From the NCBI GenBank assembly GCA_937874515.1, contig CALNBV010000274.1:1-15538 (forward strand): 15,538 nucleotides of DNA, written 5' to 3'. A program made the position numbers and the translations under genes. A model generated the notes under the pieces. The model searched no databases. It saw only the letters and a list, made by a program, of their open reading frames with translations, and was not told the DNA's origin. Position 1 is the stretch's first letter. Every line of letters begins with the position of its first letter. This DNA is from an uncultured Paenibacillaceae bacterium. Lineage in GTDB: Bacteria; Bacillota; Bacilli; Aneurinibacillales; Aneurinibacillaceae. This document shows positions 1 to 7,381 of the stretch, one piece after another.

Positions 1-342
1 GGCACCGTGCTTGTGGCAACTGGTGGGACCAGCGATATGCCGGTTACCAGATACGAAATAAAGGAATCCTATATGTCAGGAACCCTGGTGGAAGTGCAAT
101 TAGAAACAGGGAGAACCCATCAAATCCGAGTCCACTTCAGCCACCTGGGTCACCCTCTTCTTGGTGATACCCTTTATGGAGGCACAAACAGCCTTATAAA
201 GCGTCAGGCTTTACATGCCCATCATTTATACTTGATTCACCCTGTAACAGGCCAGGCAATGGAATGTGAGGCTCCCCTTCCTGAGGATATGGAGCAGCTC
301 ATCTTACATTTGAAAAATAACCAGGGGGACAATCATGGCTGA
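1..342 (+). CDS. RluA/RluD-family 23S rRNA pseudouridine synthase, C-terminal fragment
   Basis: This is the 3' end of a gene that starts outside the window; the frame is open from base 1 to the TGA at 340-342, giving 113 codons. The protein carries the C-terminal signature of the RluA family, with LETGRTHQIRVHFSHLGHP followed by LLGDTLYGG. In this family the segment forms part of the catalytic fold and RNA-binding surface; the catalytic aspartate (in an HRLD-type motif) and any N-terminal S4 domain would lie in the missing part. These enzymes isomerise uridines in rRNA or tRNA, but which site is modified cannot be told from this fragment. The GTG at 7 is an internal valine codon, not a start. 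The gene overlaps the next one by 8 nt, suggesting co-transcription. RluA, RluC, RluD or YjbO/YlyB/YhcT-like paralogues cannot be separated here. Confidence 0.9.
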   Translation, partial: GTVLVATGGTSDMPVTRYEIKESYMSGTLVEVQLETGRTHQIRVHFSHLGHPLLGDTLYGGTNSLIKRQALHAHHLYLIHPVTGQAMECEAPLPEDMEQLILHLKNNQGDNHG

Positions 343-1627
343 AGGATTAATGGAGGAAAAAGTATTTCGCGACCCTGTCCATCGTTATGTACATGTGAAG
401 GACAAGTTAATTTGGGATTTAATCAATTCCGCTGAATTTCAACGCCTGCGTCGCATTCGCCAATTAGGGACCTGTTATTTCACCTTTCATGGTGCGGAAC
501 ATAGCAGGTTTAATCATAGCCTTGGTGTGTATGAAGTTGTCCGCCGCATTCTTCTTCAATTTGAGGGCAAAGTCTCTTTCACACAAGAGGAAAAATTACT
601 CGCCTTAAGTGCAGCTCTTCTCCATGACCTGGGCCATGGGCCTTTCTCCCATTCTTTCGAGAAAGTTTTTGGAACCGACCATGAGGAATGGTCCCAGGCG
701 ATTATTGAGGGAGACACTCAGGTGAATAAGGTTTTGCAGGGCGTGTCCCAGGATTTTCCCCAACAGGTCTCCCAGGTTATAGGGAAAACCCATAGGAACA
801 CCTTAATTACAAGCATGATTTCAAGCCAAATTGATGCTGACCGCATGGATTATTTATTAAGAGATACATATTATACAGGCACCAATTACGGTTTTTTTGA
901 CATGGAGCGAATTTTGCGGGTCATGCGCCCTTATGCAGGAAAAGTGGCTATTAAACATACGGGGATGCATGCTGTAGAGGATTATATTGTATCCCGATAT
1001 CAAATGTACTGGCAGGTGTATTTTCATCCTACAACCCGCAGTGCAGAAGTCATTCTTAGAAAAATATTTGAACGGGTAAAAACCCTTTATGAACAGGGCT
1101 ATCAATTCAACCGTGAACCCCTCCATTTCCACTCTTTTTTCCAACAAAGGATTACTTTACAGGAATATATAGACCTGGATGAATCCGTGGTTTTATTTTA
1201 TATGGGTGAATGGAGGAAAGAAACAGATCCAATTCTTAGTGACTTATGCCATCGTTTCATGGATCGCCAACTTTTTAAATATGTGGAGTATGAAGAAGAT
1301 GATTCCAACCCGGAATGGATGGGAGAATTAAAAGAGTTATTTCGTTCCATTCATATTGATCCGGATTATTATTTGGCTGTGGATTCCCCTTCTGACCTCC
1401 CTTATGATGTATATCGGGCAGGAGATGAAGAACGGGTTCCCATTAACATCCTTTTTCCAGGGGGTAAAGTGGAGGAACTTTCCAAATGCTCGACTCTTGT
1501 TGAATCCATTTCTGGGAAACGCCGCTATGACCATAAATTATATTATCCAAGGGATTTATTGGAGGATGGAACAAGGGACTCTAGAGTGGTAGAGGAAATT
1601 TACCGGAGGTTAGCAATGTTTTCATAG
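335..1627 (+). CDS. ywfO: HD-domain phosphohydrolase, YwfO / SAMHD1-like dNTPase family
   Basis: The 430-residue protein is close to the length of Bacillus YwfO (about 433). The metal-binding HD set is intact: H61 in RFNHSLGV, H97-D98 in LLHDLGHGPFSH, and D167 in QIDADRMDYLLRD. This pattern, including the HSLGV and HDLGHGPFSH strings, is that of the COG1078 group, which includes SAMHD1 and the Enterococcus dNTP triphosphohydrolase EF1143. The family relation therefore suggests hydrolysis of dNTPs to deoxynucleoside and triphosphate in the cytoplasm; substrate and allosteric control are inferred, not visible. The ATG at 335 is preceded by AGGGGGA at 323-329, a good ribosome binding site; a second ATG at 350 has a weaker, closer one. 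The start overlaps the stop of the upstream pseudouridine synthase, implying translational coupling. The gene ends facing the convergent PBP gene. Confidence 0.9.
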   Translation: MAEGLMEEKVFRDPVHRYVHVKDKLIWDLINSAEFQRLRRIRQLGTCYFTFHGAEHSRFNHSLGVYEVVRRILLQFEGKVSFTQEEKLLALSAALLHDLGHGPFSHSFEKVFGTDHEEWSQAIIEGDTQVNKVLQGVSQDFPQQVSQVIGKTHRNTLITSMISSQIDADRMDYLLRDTYYTGTNYGFFDMERILRVMRPYAGKVAIKHTGMHAVEDYIVSRYQMYWQVYFHPTTRSAEVILRKIFERVKTLYEQGYQFNREPLHFHSFFQQRITLQEYIDLDESVVLFYMGEWRKETDPILSDLCHRFMDRQLFKYVEYEEDDSNPEWMGELKELFRSIHIDPDYYLAVDSPSDLPYDVYRAGDEERVPINILFPGGKVEELSKCSTLVESISGKRRYDHKLYYPRDLLEDGTRDSRVVEEIYRRLAMFS

Positions 1628-1682
1628 AGATAATCCTCCAAAATTCCACGAAATTATGAACAAATTGTGAATAAATTTTGTC

Positions 1683-1745
1683 AAGAATTGATTTGAAATT
1701 CTTATTTGAGTTAGAATCAGAAAGTATAGATTGTATATCTATACT
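1683..1745. repeat. Two small inverted repeats downstream of the HD gene
   Basis: Two AT-rich dyads lie between the HD gene and its terminator. The first pairs AAGAATT (1683-1689) with AATTCTT (1697-1703) around a 7-nt loop. The second pairs AGTATAGAT (1723-1731) with ATCTATACT (1737-1745) around a 5-nt loop. Neither is followed by a T-run, so they do not look like terminators. They could be 3'-end stabilising hairpins or protein-binding sites, but nothing in the sequence decides this. Confidence 0.5.
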
Positions 1746-1753
1746 AGGACAAT

Positions 1754-1785
1754 AAAAAGGGAGAGCTGGCCGGCTCTCCCTTTTT
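1754..1785. terminator. Bidirectional intrinsic terminator between HD gene and PBP gene
   Basis: The stem GGGAGAGC (1759-1766) pairs with GCTCTCCC (1773-1780) around TGGCCG. It is extended by A5 at 1754-1758 facing T5 at 1781-1785, so a U-run follows the hairpin whichever strand is transcribed. It lies 127 nt past the HD gene stop and about 330 nt past the PBP stop, and can serve both convergent genes. Confidence 0.9.
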
Positions 1786-1793
1786 ATTTCACA

Positions 1794-1816
1794 TTAAGAA
1801 TTTGTAAAATTCTTAA
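1794..1816. repeat. 23-nt near-palindrome beside the TIR-bounded element
   Basis: TTAAGAATTT (1794-1803) and AAATTCTTAA (1807-1816) are perfect complements around GTA. The half-site AAGAATT recurs in the dyad at 1683-1703. It sits between the bidirectional terminator and the left end of the element at 1826. Its role is unknown; it could be a weak hairpin or an operator-like site. Confidence 0.5.
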
Positions 1817-1825
1817 GTATAAGTG

Positions 1826-2117
1826 TGAGGTGTTTTTTTAAATCAATAAAGTGACTTTCGAACAAGCCGTAACAAAGCAAGGCCGAACGTAGGGCGAAAA
1901 AAGCCTTCAATCGTAAAGGAAACTTAGCCGGTGCCAAGCTTGCGAAGGCAACTGCTTAGTTGGCTTATGCCGAAAGGAAAGGCTTTAGCTTTCTTTTCGG
2001 CGCATCCTTTATTTTTTACCCAGATGTTTTGAAGGCGCGCCCGAAGGGAGGGTGAAGCGCCCTGATACATCTTTGCCGGCGTAGCTCGAGTCACTATTTG
2101 ATTAAAAAGGCACCTCA
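1826..2117. repeat. MITE-like structured non-coding element with imperfect terminal inverted repeats
   Basis: The ends, 1826-1856 and 2089-2117, are imperfect inverted repeats: both begin TGAGGTG reading inward, contain a T-run and AATCAA, and finish AGTGACT; about 26 of 31 aligned positions match with two single-base gaps. The interior is richer in G+C than its flanks and strongly structured: a 14-15-bp hairpin at 1969-2001 (GCCGAAAGGAAAGGC with GCTTTCTTTTCGGC), a small CAACT/AGTTG hairpin at 1949-1962, and a two-part stem at 2022-2072 (AGATGT and GGCGC pairing with GCGCC and ACATCT). No convincing gene is present. I see no target-site duplication. It could be a miniature inverted-repeat transposable element, a dispersed Bacillaceae repeat, or a structured 3' RNA. 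The PBP stop codon lies inside its right terminal repeat. Confidence 0.6.
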
Positions 2118-4145
2118 TTTAAACCACCCTTTAAACCGTTCCCAAATCGTCCCATTCTTCTTCTTCTTCTCCTGCTCTTTTTTAAGGGATGGATGAAGCT
2201 CGCAGGATTCTGTGGGTTCAGTCCCCAGTTTGAAATACATAAGCTCTTTAGTCGGGCACTGTTCTGTAGCAAGTTGATTGCTGGTTGGATCAATATAAGC
2301 GGCTACAACACCTGGTGTCACCTCGAAGTTCACTTTCGGCTGATTTTTTAAGGCATTGGCCATAAACTCTCCCCAAATAGGCTGCCCTTTTCGGGTATAT
2401 TTATCTTCAATTTTACGGTTATCATCATACCCAATCCAAACAGTGGTCGCCAGTTGAGGGGTAAAACCGCATAACCAGGAATCATAATCTGTGGATCCCG
2501 TTTTACCTGCTATAGGACGATTAAGAAGATGATGAATGCTGGCCGCTGTTCCTCCCTGTTCAAAAACGCTTTGCATTAAATAGGATAAAACAAAGGCATT
2601 GTCCCCGTCTGCAACCTGTGTCCCCCTTGCTTCATTTTCTACAAGAACATTCCCTTCTTTATCTACAATCTTTTTAATTGCCAGGGGTTCCATACGTTTG
2701 CCCTGATTGGCGATGGTTCCATAGGCCACAGTCATATCATAAGGGGATACGGGGTCTGGCCCTAAAGCTTGTGAAGGAAGGAGGCTAAGGTTAGATCCAA
2801 TTCCTAATCGTTTTGCCATATCAATCATTTTCTCATTTCCAATTTGCATATGGGCTGTGACTGCATAAATATTATTAGACTGTTTGATTGCATTTCTCAT
2901 ATTAATGAAGTTGTTTGTATATCTATTTTTGAAATTTTTTGGGTTATAATCTTTTCCATCTTCATAAGTAAAGGTTGTGGGTTCATCTTTAACCAGAGTT
3001 AAAGGGGTAAACCCATTTTCCAGTGCAGCCATGTATAACATAGGCTTAATGGAGGAACCTGGTGGACGCTTTGCAAAAACGCGATTATACTGGCTTTCTT
3101 TATAATCCCTTCCCCCTACAAGGGCTTTTATAAATCCAGTTTTCGGATCGATGGAAATCAAAGCAGCCTGTAAAGGGGCATCCTGTGGGAGATTTTTTTG
3201 TACTGCTTCTTCCGCCGCTTTTTGTATAGCAGGATCAAGAGTCGTATAGATTTTTAACCCTCCATGTTGAAAGGTATGTTCATCTATTTGATATTTCTCT
3301 TTTACTAAATGGGTCACATAATCGATAAAATAAGGGGCCATCATCTTTTGGGTAGAGGCCTTTTTCGTTGCCAATTGCAAAGGTTCTTTAAAGGCTGCCT
3401 CTGCTTGTGTTCTGCTAATGTATCCCTCTTCCACCATGGCTTGCAACACAAGATATTGCCGTTCTTTTGACCTGTTAAAATTGAGAAAAGGGGAATAATA
3501 TTTGGGGCCTTTAGGAAGGCCGACAAGCAAACTGGATTCTGCTAAATTCAACTCAGATGCTTTCTTATTAAAATAAGTTTGGGCAGCAGCTTCAATCCCA
3601 TATGCAGAATGGCCATAGTAAATTTGGTTTAAGTACAGTTCCAGCAATTGATCTTTGGAATAATTTAACTCCAATTGGAGTGTTAAAAGGGCTTCTTTTA
3701 CTTTACGGCTCCAGGTTTTATCCAGATTTAAGTATAGATTGCGGGCTAACTGCATGGTTATGGTACTGCCCCCCTGGAGTTTGGCCATGTGGGTCAGGTC
3801 TGTTAATCCTGCGCCGACTAAACGGGTCACATCAAACCCTGGGTGTTCATAAAATTTTCGATCTTCTACTGCAATGGTTGCTTGCCGTAAATATAAAGGA
3901 ACCTGTTCAAGGGCAATGGAATCCCGGTTTTCCCCTTTATATAAAGCAGCAATCACTTGATTACCTTCTCCATAGACAGTGGTTGTTTCATTTATTCTTG
4001 ATTCAGGTAAAGGCTGGGACCGCAAATAAAGAACAAGGAACAAAAAAAGTACAATACCCGTCCCGAACCCTATACCTATCGCTTTCGCCCACCATTGCCA
4101 GCGCAATAAACGGGCCCTTTTGCGAACTTTTTGTTCTAGCTTCAT
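2115..4145 (-). CDS. pbpG: Class A penicillin-binding protein (PbpG/PBP2d-like), bifunctional peptidoglycan synthase
   Basis: This 676-residue protein has a basic N-terminus, one membrane anchor at about residues 20-42, and two extracytoplasmic domains. The GT51 glycosyltransferase domain shows VEDRKFYEHPGFD with catalytic E94, GGSTITMQLARN (125-136), RKVKEA (148-153) and ELYLNQIYYG (169-178). The transpeptidase domain shows SSIK with acylated S364, SNN (423-425) and KTGST (548-552). It should polymerise lipid II into glycan strands and cross-link the stems. The tail is Lys/Glu-rich. The start ATG is preceded by AGGGGG at proper distance. The neighbouring divergent speE matches the B. subtilis pbpG setting, where PBP2d (about 691 residues) acts in spore morphogenesis; a sigma-G-type promoter upstream agrees. 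The class A assignment is firm, the pbpG orthology probable. Its TGA stop falls inside the terminal repeat of the adjacent element. Confidence 0.93.
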   Translation of the reverse strand: MKLEQKVRKRARLLRWQWWAKAIGIGFGTGIVLFLFLVLYLRSQPLPESRINETTTVYGEGNQVIAALYKGENRDSIALEQVPLYLRQATIAVEDRKFYEHPGFDVTRLVGAGLTDLTHMAKLQGGSTITMQLARNLYLNLDKTWSRKVKEALLTLQLELNYSKDQLLELYLNQIYYGHSAYGIEAAAQTYFNKKASELNLAESSLLVGLPKGPKYYSPFLNFNRSKERQYLVLQAMVEEGYISRTQAEAAFKEPLQLATKKASTQKMMAPYFIDYVTHLVKEKYQIDEHTFQHGGLKIYTTLDPAIQKAAEEAVQKNLPQDAPLQAALISIDPKTGFIKALVGGRDYKESQYNRVFAKRPPGSSIKPMLYMAALENGFTPLTLVKDEPTTFTYEDGKDYNPKNFKNRYTNNFINMRNAIKQSNNIYAVTAHMQIGNEKMIDMAKRLGIGSNLSLLPSQALGPDPVSPYDMTVAYGTIANQGKRMEPLAIKKIVDKEGNVLVENEARGTQVADGDNAFVLSYLMQSVFEQGGTAASIHHLLNRPIAGKTGSTDYDSWLCGFTPQLATTVWIGYDDNRKIEDKYTRKGQPIWGEFMANALKNQPKVNFEVTPGVVAAYIDPTSNQLATEQCPTKELMYFKLGTEPTESCELHPSLKKEQEKKKKNGTIWERFKGWFK

Positions 4146-4182
4146 GACAAATCCCCCTGATTCCCGTGACTTTCCCTTTATT

Positions 4183-4213
4183 TAGTATGGGATTATTTAC
4201 TATCCCCTATTCA
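4183..4213 (-). promoter_or_regulatory. Sigma-G (forespore) type promoter of the PBP gene
   Basis: Reading on the minus strand, a -35 box TGAATA (4213-4208) is followed after 18 nt by a -10 box CATACTA (4189-4183). Both agree with the sigma-G consensus as I know it (GAATA-like, 17-18 nt, CATNNTA-like). Transcription would start roughly 30 nt before the ATG. A sigma-F-like -10 (GGGGATAGTA) overlaps the spacer, but its -35 is poor. Forespore expression fits a PbpG-type PBP. Confidence 0.65.
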
Positions 4214-4275
4214 AATTAATAGATTACTCTTGATTTTTCCTGTATGTCCTATATAATGTTTTTTGTTTTAAAGTT

Positions 4276-4304
4276 TCGACAATGTTATACAATAAGGATA
4301 GAAT
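4276..4304 (+). promoter_or_regulatory. Probable sigma-A promoter of speE
   Basis: TCGACA (4276-4281) and TAGAAT (4299-4304) are separated by 17 nt, each one base off the TTGACA/TATAAT consensus. The start of transcription would be about 27 nt before the speE ATG. Overlapping AT-rich boxes (TACAAT at 4288, TATAAT at 4304) make the exact choice uncertain. Confidence 0.5.
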
Positions 4305-4337
4305 ATAATTTTGGATTGAATTAAAGGGGGACATCTC

Positions 4338-5168
4338 ATGGGTGGCATGTGGTATACTGAAAAACAAACACCAGACTTTGGCATTACAATTCGAATTAAT
4401 AAAACTTTACATACAGAACAAACGGAATTCCAAAACTTAGAAATTGCAGAAACCGCTGAATTCGGCAACATGTTATTTCTTGATGGAATGGTTATGACTT
4501 CACAAAAGGATGAATTCGTATATCATGAAATGGTTGCTCATCCTATTTTAAATACCCACCCTAACCCAGAACACGTTCTCGTTGTTGGCGGCGGAGACGG
4601 TGGCGTAATCCGTGAAATTTTAAAACATGATAAAGTGAAAAAAGCGACCCTTGTAGAAATTGATGGCAAGGTTATTGAATACTCCAAAAAGTATTTGCCA
4701 GAAATCGCTGGCAAATTAGAGGACGAGCGTGTTGAAGTAAAAGTTGATGATGGCTTCATGCACATTGTAAAAAGCAAAAACCTCTATGATGTAATCATGG
4801 TAGATTCTACAGAGCCTGTAGGACCAGCAGCACCTTTATTTGAACGGGGATTTTATCAAGGGATTTATGATGCGTTAAAAGAAGAAGGCATGTTTGTTGC
4901 CCAAACAGACAACCCCTGGTTTAAAGGGGATTTAATTCAAAAGGTAAATCGGGACGTAAAAGAAATCTTCCCAATTTGCAAAGTGTATACTGCGAATGTT
5001 CCCACCTATCCAAGTGGATTGTGGACTTTTACCATTGGTTCCAAAAAATACGATCCAGAAGAAGTGGATGTTAATTCCATCCCGGAAATGGAAAACAAAT
5101 ATTATACACCGAAGCTTCATAAAGCCGCTTTCGTGTTGCCCAAGTTTGTAGAAGATTTAACGAAGTAA
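4338..5168 (+). CDS. speE: Spermidine synthase (putrescine aminopropyltransferase)
   Basis: The 276-residue cytoplasmic enzyme transfers an aminopropyl group from decarboxylated S-adenosylmethionine to putrescine, giving spermidine and methylthioadenosine. The family's features are all present: an N-terminal beta domain starting GGMWYTEKQTP, the signature DEFVYHEMVAHP (58-69), the nucleotide-binding loop VVGGGDGG (82-89), acidic VEID (106-109) that holds the ribose, and VDSTEPVGPA (155-164) with D156 as the probable general base. Length is normal for the bacterial enzyme. The ATG follows GGGGG with a 7-nt spacer. The gene has its own promoter and terminator and stands divergent from the PBP gene. 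In B. subtilis speB (agmatinase) follows speE; here no speB is found, so speE looks monocistronic and putrescine or agmatine processing must be encoded elsewhere. Confidence 0.97.
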   Translation: MGGMWYTEKQTPDFGITIRINKTLHTEQTEFQNLEIAETAEFGNMLFLDGMVMTSQKDEFVYHEMVAHPILNTHPNPEHVLVVGGGDGGVIREILKHDKVKKATLVEIDGKVIEYSKKYLPEIAGKLEDERVEVKVDDGFMHIVKSKNLYDVIMVDSTEPVGPAAPLFERGFYQGIYDALKEEGMFVAQTDNPWFKGDLIQKVNRDVKEIFPICKVYTANVPTYPSGLWTFTIGSKKYDPEEVDVNSIPEMENKYYTPKLHKAAFVLPKFVEDLTK

Positions 5169-5176
5169 AGTTTTGC

Positions 5177-5214
5177 AAATGAAACCCGTTTTTGGCGGGT
5201 TTCATTTCTTTATT
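5177..5214 (+). terminator. Rho-independent terminator of speE
   Basis: AAATGAAACCCG (5177-5188) pairs perfectly with CGGGTTTCATTT (5196-5207) around a 7-nt loop, and a T-rich tail (CTTTATT and beyond) follows. It begins 8 nt after the speE stop and separates speE from the ywiB-argS pair. Confidence 0.9.
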
Positions 5215-5268
5215 TTATAAGAAAAAAAACGTAATATAGAATTAACTGATAAAATTGAGGTGATTTCC

Positions 5269-5706
5269 ATGGAAAATAGAGCTTCCCAATCTGTGATCAT
5301 GGAAATGGTAAGCTATTTTGGGATTCAGGAAGATGAACCAGAAAGCCATAGGGAAAAGTATCCGGCCCAATTGCACCAGAAAGGGAACCATTGGTTTATC
5401 TCTTTTCAAGAAGAGCAGGGTCCATCCCTTCTCAAAATCTCAGAAAATGAGATAACTGTCATTCGCAGGGGCCAGGTAACCATGAGACAACCTTTCCGCA
5501 CAGGTGTACTTACCAGTGGAACGTATATAAATCCCACAGGTAAGATGTTCATGGAAACACATACTCATGAAATTATTTGTGAAAAAGACACCCAGGGTGA
5601 ATTCCTTGGGGTGATGTGGAGATATGATTTGCGTTTAAATGGACAAGAAGTCGGCCAAAACCGGGTAACATGCTATATTCGTCGAATAGAGGGATTGGAG
5701 GAATAA
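5269..5706 (+). CDS. ywiB: DUF1934 family protein (YwiB-like)
   Basis: The 145-residue soluble protein has no signal peptide or membrane segment. Its pattern of short strands, including the stretch SENEITVIRRGQ and GKMFMETHTHEI, and the ending RVTCYIRRIE fit the DUF1934 family, small beta-barrel proteins commonly found directly upstream of argS in Bacillaceae; B. subtilis YwiB is of similar length. The molecular function is not known to me. I take the ATG at 5269 rather than the in-frame GTG at 5260, because that GTG is part of the ribosome binding site GAGGTG, which is correctly spaced from the ATG. Its TAA is only 2 nt before the argS start and the argS ribosome binding site lies in its last codons, so the two are almost certainly co-transcribed and translationally coupled. 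No clear own promoter is seen; a weak TATAAG box occurs at 5216. Confidence 0.85.
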   Translation: MENRASQSVIMEMVSYFGIQEDEPESHREKYPAQLHQKGNHWFISFQEEQGPSLLKISENEITVIRRGQVTMRQPFRTGVLTSGTYINPTGKMFMETHTHEIICEKDTQGEFLGVMWRYDLRLNGQEVGQNRVTCYIRRIEGLEE

Positions 5707-5708
5707 AT

Positions 5709-7379
5709 GTGAATATCGTTGAACAAACGAAAAATAAGATTATTGAAGAAATTAAACAGGCAGTACAGCAAGCTGGAATTGTTGAAGCTGAACAAATTCC
5801 CGAAATTATTTTAGAAATTCCACGGGAAAAAGCCCATGGAGACTACGCAACCAATATTGCTATGCAATTAACCCGGATTGCCCGCCGCAATCCCCGCCAG
5901 ATTGCTGAAGCAATCGTGGAGAATTTCCATAAAGAAGCGGCCAGCATTTCCAAAATTGAAATTGCAGGCCCTGGCTTTATTAATTTCTATATGGATAACT
6001 CCTACTTAACAGGGGTTGTAGGCCAGGTCATTCAGGCTGGAGAAAATTATGGCCGCACCGAATCTGGAAACCATGAAAAAGTACAGGTGGAATATGTAAG
6101 TGCCAACCCTACAGGGGACCTTCACTTAGGCCATGCCCGTGGTGCGGCCTTCGGTGATGCCTTATGCAACGTCCTTGCTTATGCAGGGTATGATGTCCAA
6201 CGGGAATACTACATAAATGATGCAGGAAACCAAATTGTAAACCTGGCGAAATCCATTGAAGCCCGCTACTTCCAGGCCCTTGGTAAAGAAGTGGACATGC
6301 CTGAAGACGGCTACTATGGTCAGGATATCATTGAATTCGGGAAAGAATTAGCAGAAAAAGATGGCGCCAAGTATGTGGAAATGGATCCCCAGGAACGCTT
6401 TGAGCACTTCAAAGGTTGGGGACGTGACCGGGAATTAGAAAAAATAAAAGTGGACCTGGGTGAATTCCGGGTGCAATTCGATGAATGGTTCAGTGAAACG
6501 TCCCTCTATCAAAACGGGGCCATCAATGAGGCATTAGAGGAATTAAGAAAGCGTGGCTATATTTATGAACAGGATGGGGCCACCTGGCTTCGTTCTACAG
6601 ATTTTGGGGATGACAAAGACCGGGTGCTTATTAAGCAAGATGGAACTTATACCTATTTAACACCGGATATTGCCTACCATGAAAACAAATACAGCAGGGG
6701 ATTTGACCGGTTAATTAACATTTGGGGTGCCGACCACCACGGCTATATTCCCCGTATGAAAGCAGCCATGCAGTGTCTTGGCCATCGCCCGGAACAATTA
6801 GTGGTATTAATTAACCAAATGGTTAGCCTCTATCAGGGCGGAGAAAAGGTGAAAATGTCCAAGCGTACGGGGAAAGCGGTAACCATGCGTGATTTAATGG
6901 AAGAGGTAGGGACCGATGCTACACGCTACTTCTTCGCCATGCGCAGCCAGGATGCCCATTTGGATTTTGATATGGATTTGGCCATTTCTAAATCCAATGA
7001 AAACCCTGTGTTCTATGTGCAATATGCTCATGCCCGTATTTGCAGCATTTTCCGCAAAGCCGAAGAAAATGGCATTGCCTTGGATCTGAATGCAGCGGAC
7101 TTTTCCGGCTTAACTAGCGAGAAGGAAACGGATCTCTTAAAACACCTTGGGGCTTTCCCGGAAGAAATAGGGGAAGCGGCTGCAGCCCTTGCACCTCATC
7201 GTGTGGTCCGTTATGTATATGACCTGGCTACCCTGCTCCATAGCTTCTACAATGCAGAACAGGTTATTACAGACAATGCAGGCCTTACTCAGGCACGTCT
7301 TGCCTTAATGAAGGCTGTACAAATTACAATCCAGAATAGTCTGCGTCTCATCGGTGTGTCTGCACCTGAACGTATGTAA
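5709..7379 (+). CDS. argS: Arginyl-tRNA synthetase
   Basis: The cytoplasmic class I synthetase attaches arginine to tRNA-Arg. From the GTG at 5709 it has 556 residues, the same as my recollection of B. subtilis ArgS, whose N-terminus (MNIAEQ) also aligns with MNIVEQ here. GGAGG at 5697-5701 is 7 nt from this GTG. An ATG at 5670 in frame would overlap ywiB by 37 nt without a good ribosome binding site and is rejected. Domains in order: N-terminal Arg-tRNA-specific domain recognising the D-loop (about 1-115); Rossmann catalytic core with SANPTGDLHLGHARGA, its HIGH motif being HLGH (139-142); REYYINDAGNQ (165-175); WGADHHGYIPRMKAA (339-353); the KMSKR loop (382-386), here canonical, whereas many ArgS enzymes lack the first lysine; and the DALR anticodon-binding domain starting near YVQYAHARI (436-444). 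The last gene of its unit, it ends at a shared terminator. Confidence 0.98.
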   Translation: MNIVEQTKNKIIEEIKQAVQQAGIVEAEQIPEIILEIPREKAHGDYATNIAMQLTRIARRNPRQIAEAIVENFHKEAASISKIEIAGPGFINFYMDNSYLTGVVGQVIQAGENYGRTESGNHEKVQVEYVSANPTGDLHLGHARGAAFGDALCNVLAYAGYDVQREYYINDAGNQIVNLAKSIEARYFQALGKEVDMPEDGYYGQDIIEFGKELAEKDGAKYVEMDPQERFEHFKGWGRDRELEKIKVDLGEFRVQFDEWFSETSLYQNGAINEALEELRKRGYIYEQDGATWLRSTDFGDDKDRVLIKQDGTYTYLTPDIAYHENKYSRGFDRLINIWGADHHGYIPRMKAAMQCLGHRPEQLVVLINQMVSLYQGGEKVKMSKRTGKAVTMRDLMEEVGTDATRYFFAMRSQDAHLDFDMDLAISKSNENPVFYVQYAHARICSIFRKAEENGIALDLNAADFSGLTSEKETDLLKHLGAFPEEIGEAAAALAPHRVVRYVYDLATLLHSFYNAEQVITDNAGLTQARLALMKAVQITIQNSLRLIGVSAPERM

Positions 7380-7381
7380 AT

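Noticed and set aside
1656..1684. TTGACA on the minus strand (1684-1679) as a promoter running antisense into the HD gene
   Set aside because: No TATAAT-like box at 16-18 nt (GTTCAT instead) and no gene follows in that direction.
3602..4147. 181-codon open frame on the plus strand (mirror at 11392-11937)
   Set aside because: It is antisense to the start of the PBP gene, whose motifs are unambiguous; no ribosome binding site and no family resemblance.
5192..5221. Weak sigma-A promoter for ywiB (TTGGCG, 18 nt, TATAAG)
   Set aside because: The -35 has only four matches and lies within the speE terminator stem; not strong enough to annotate.
5260..5268. GTG start giving a three-residue-longer YwiB
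   Set aside because: This GTG is part of the GAGGTG ribosome binding site for the ATG at 5269.
5670..5708. Upstream in-frame ATG giving a 569-residue ArgS
   Set aside because: It would overlap ywiB by 37 nt without a good ribosome binding site; the GTG at 5709 has GGAGG at the right distance and gives the usual 556 residues.
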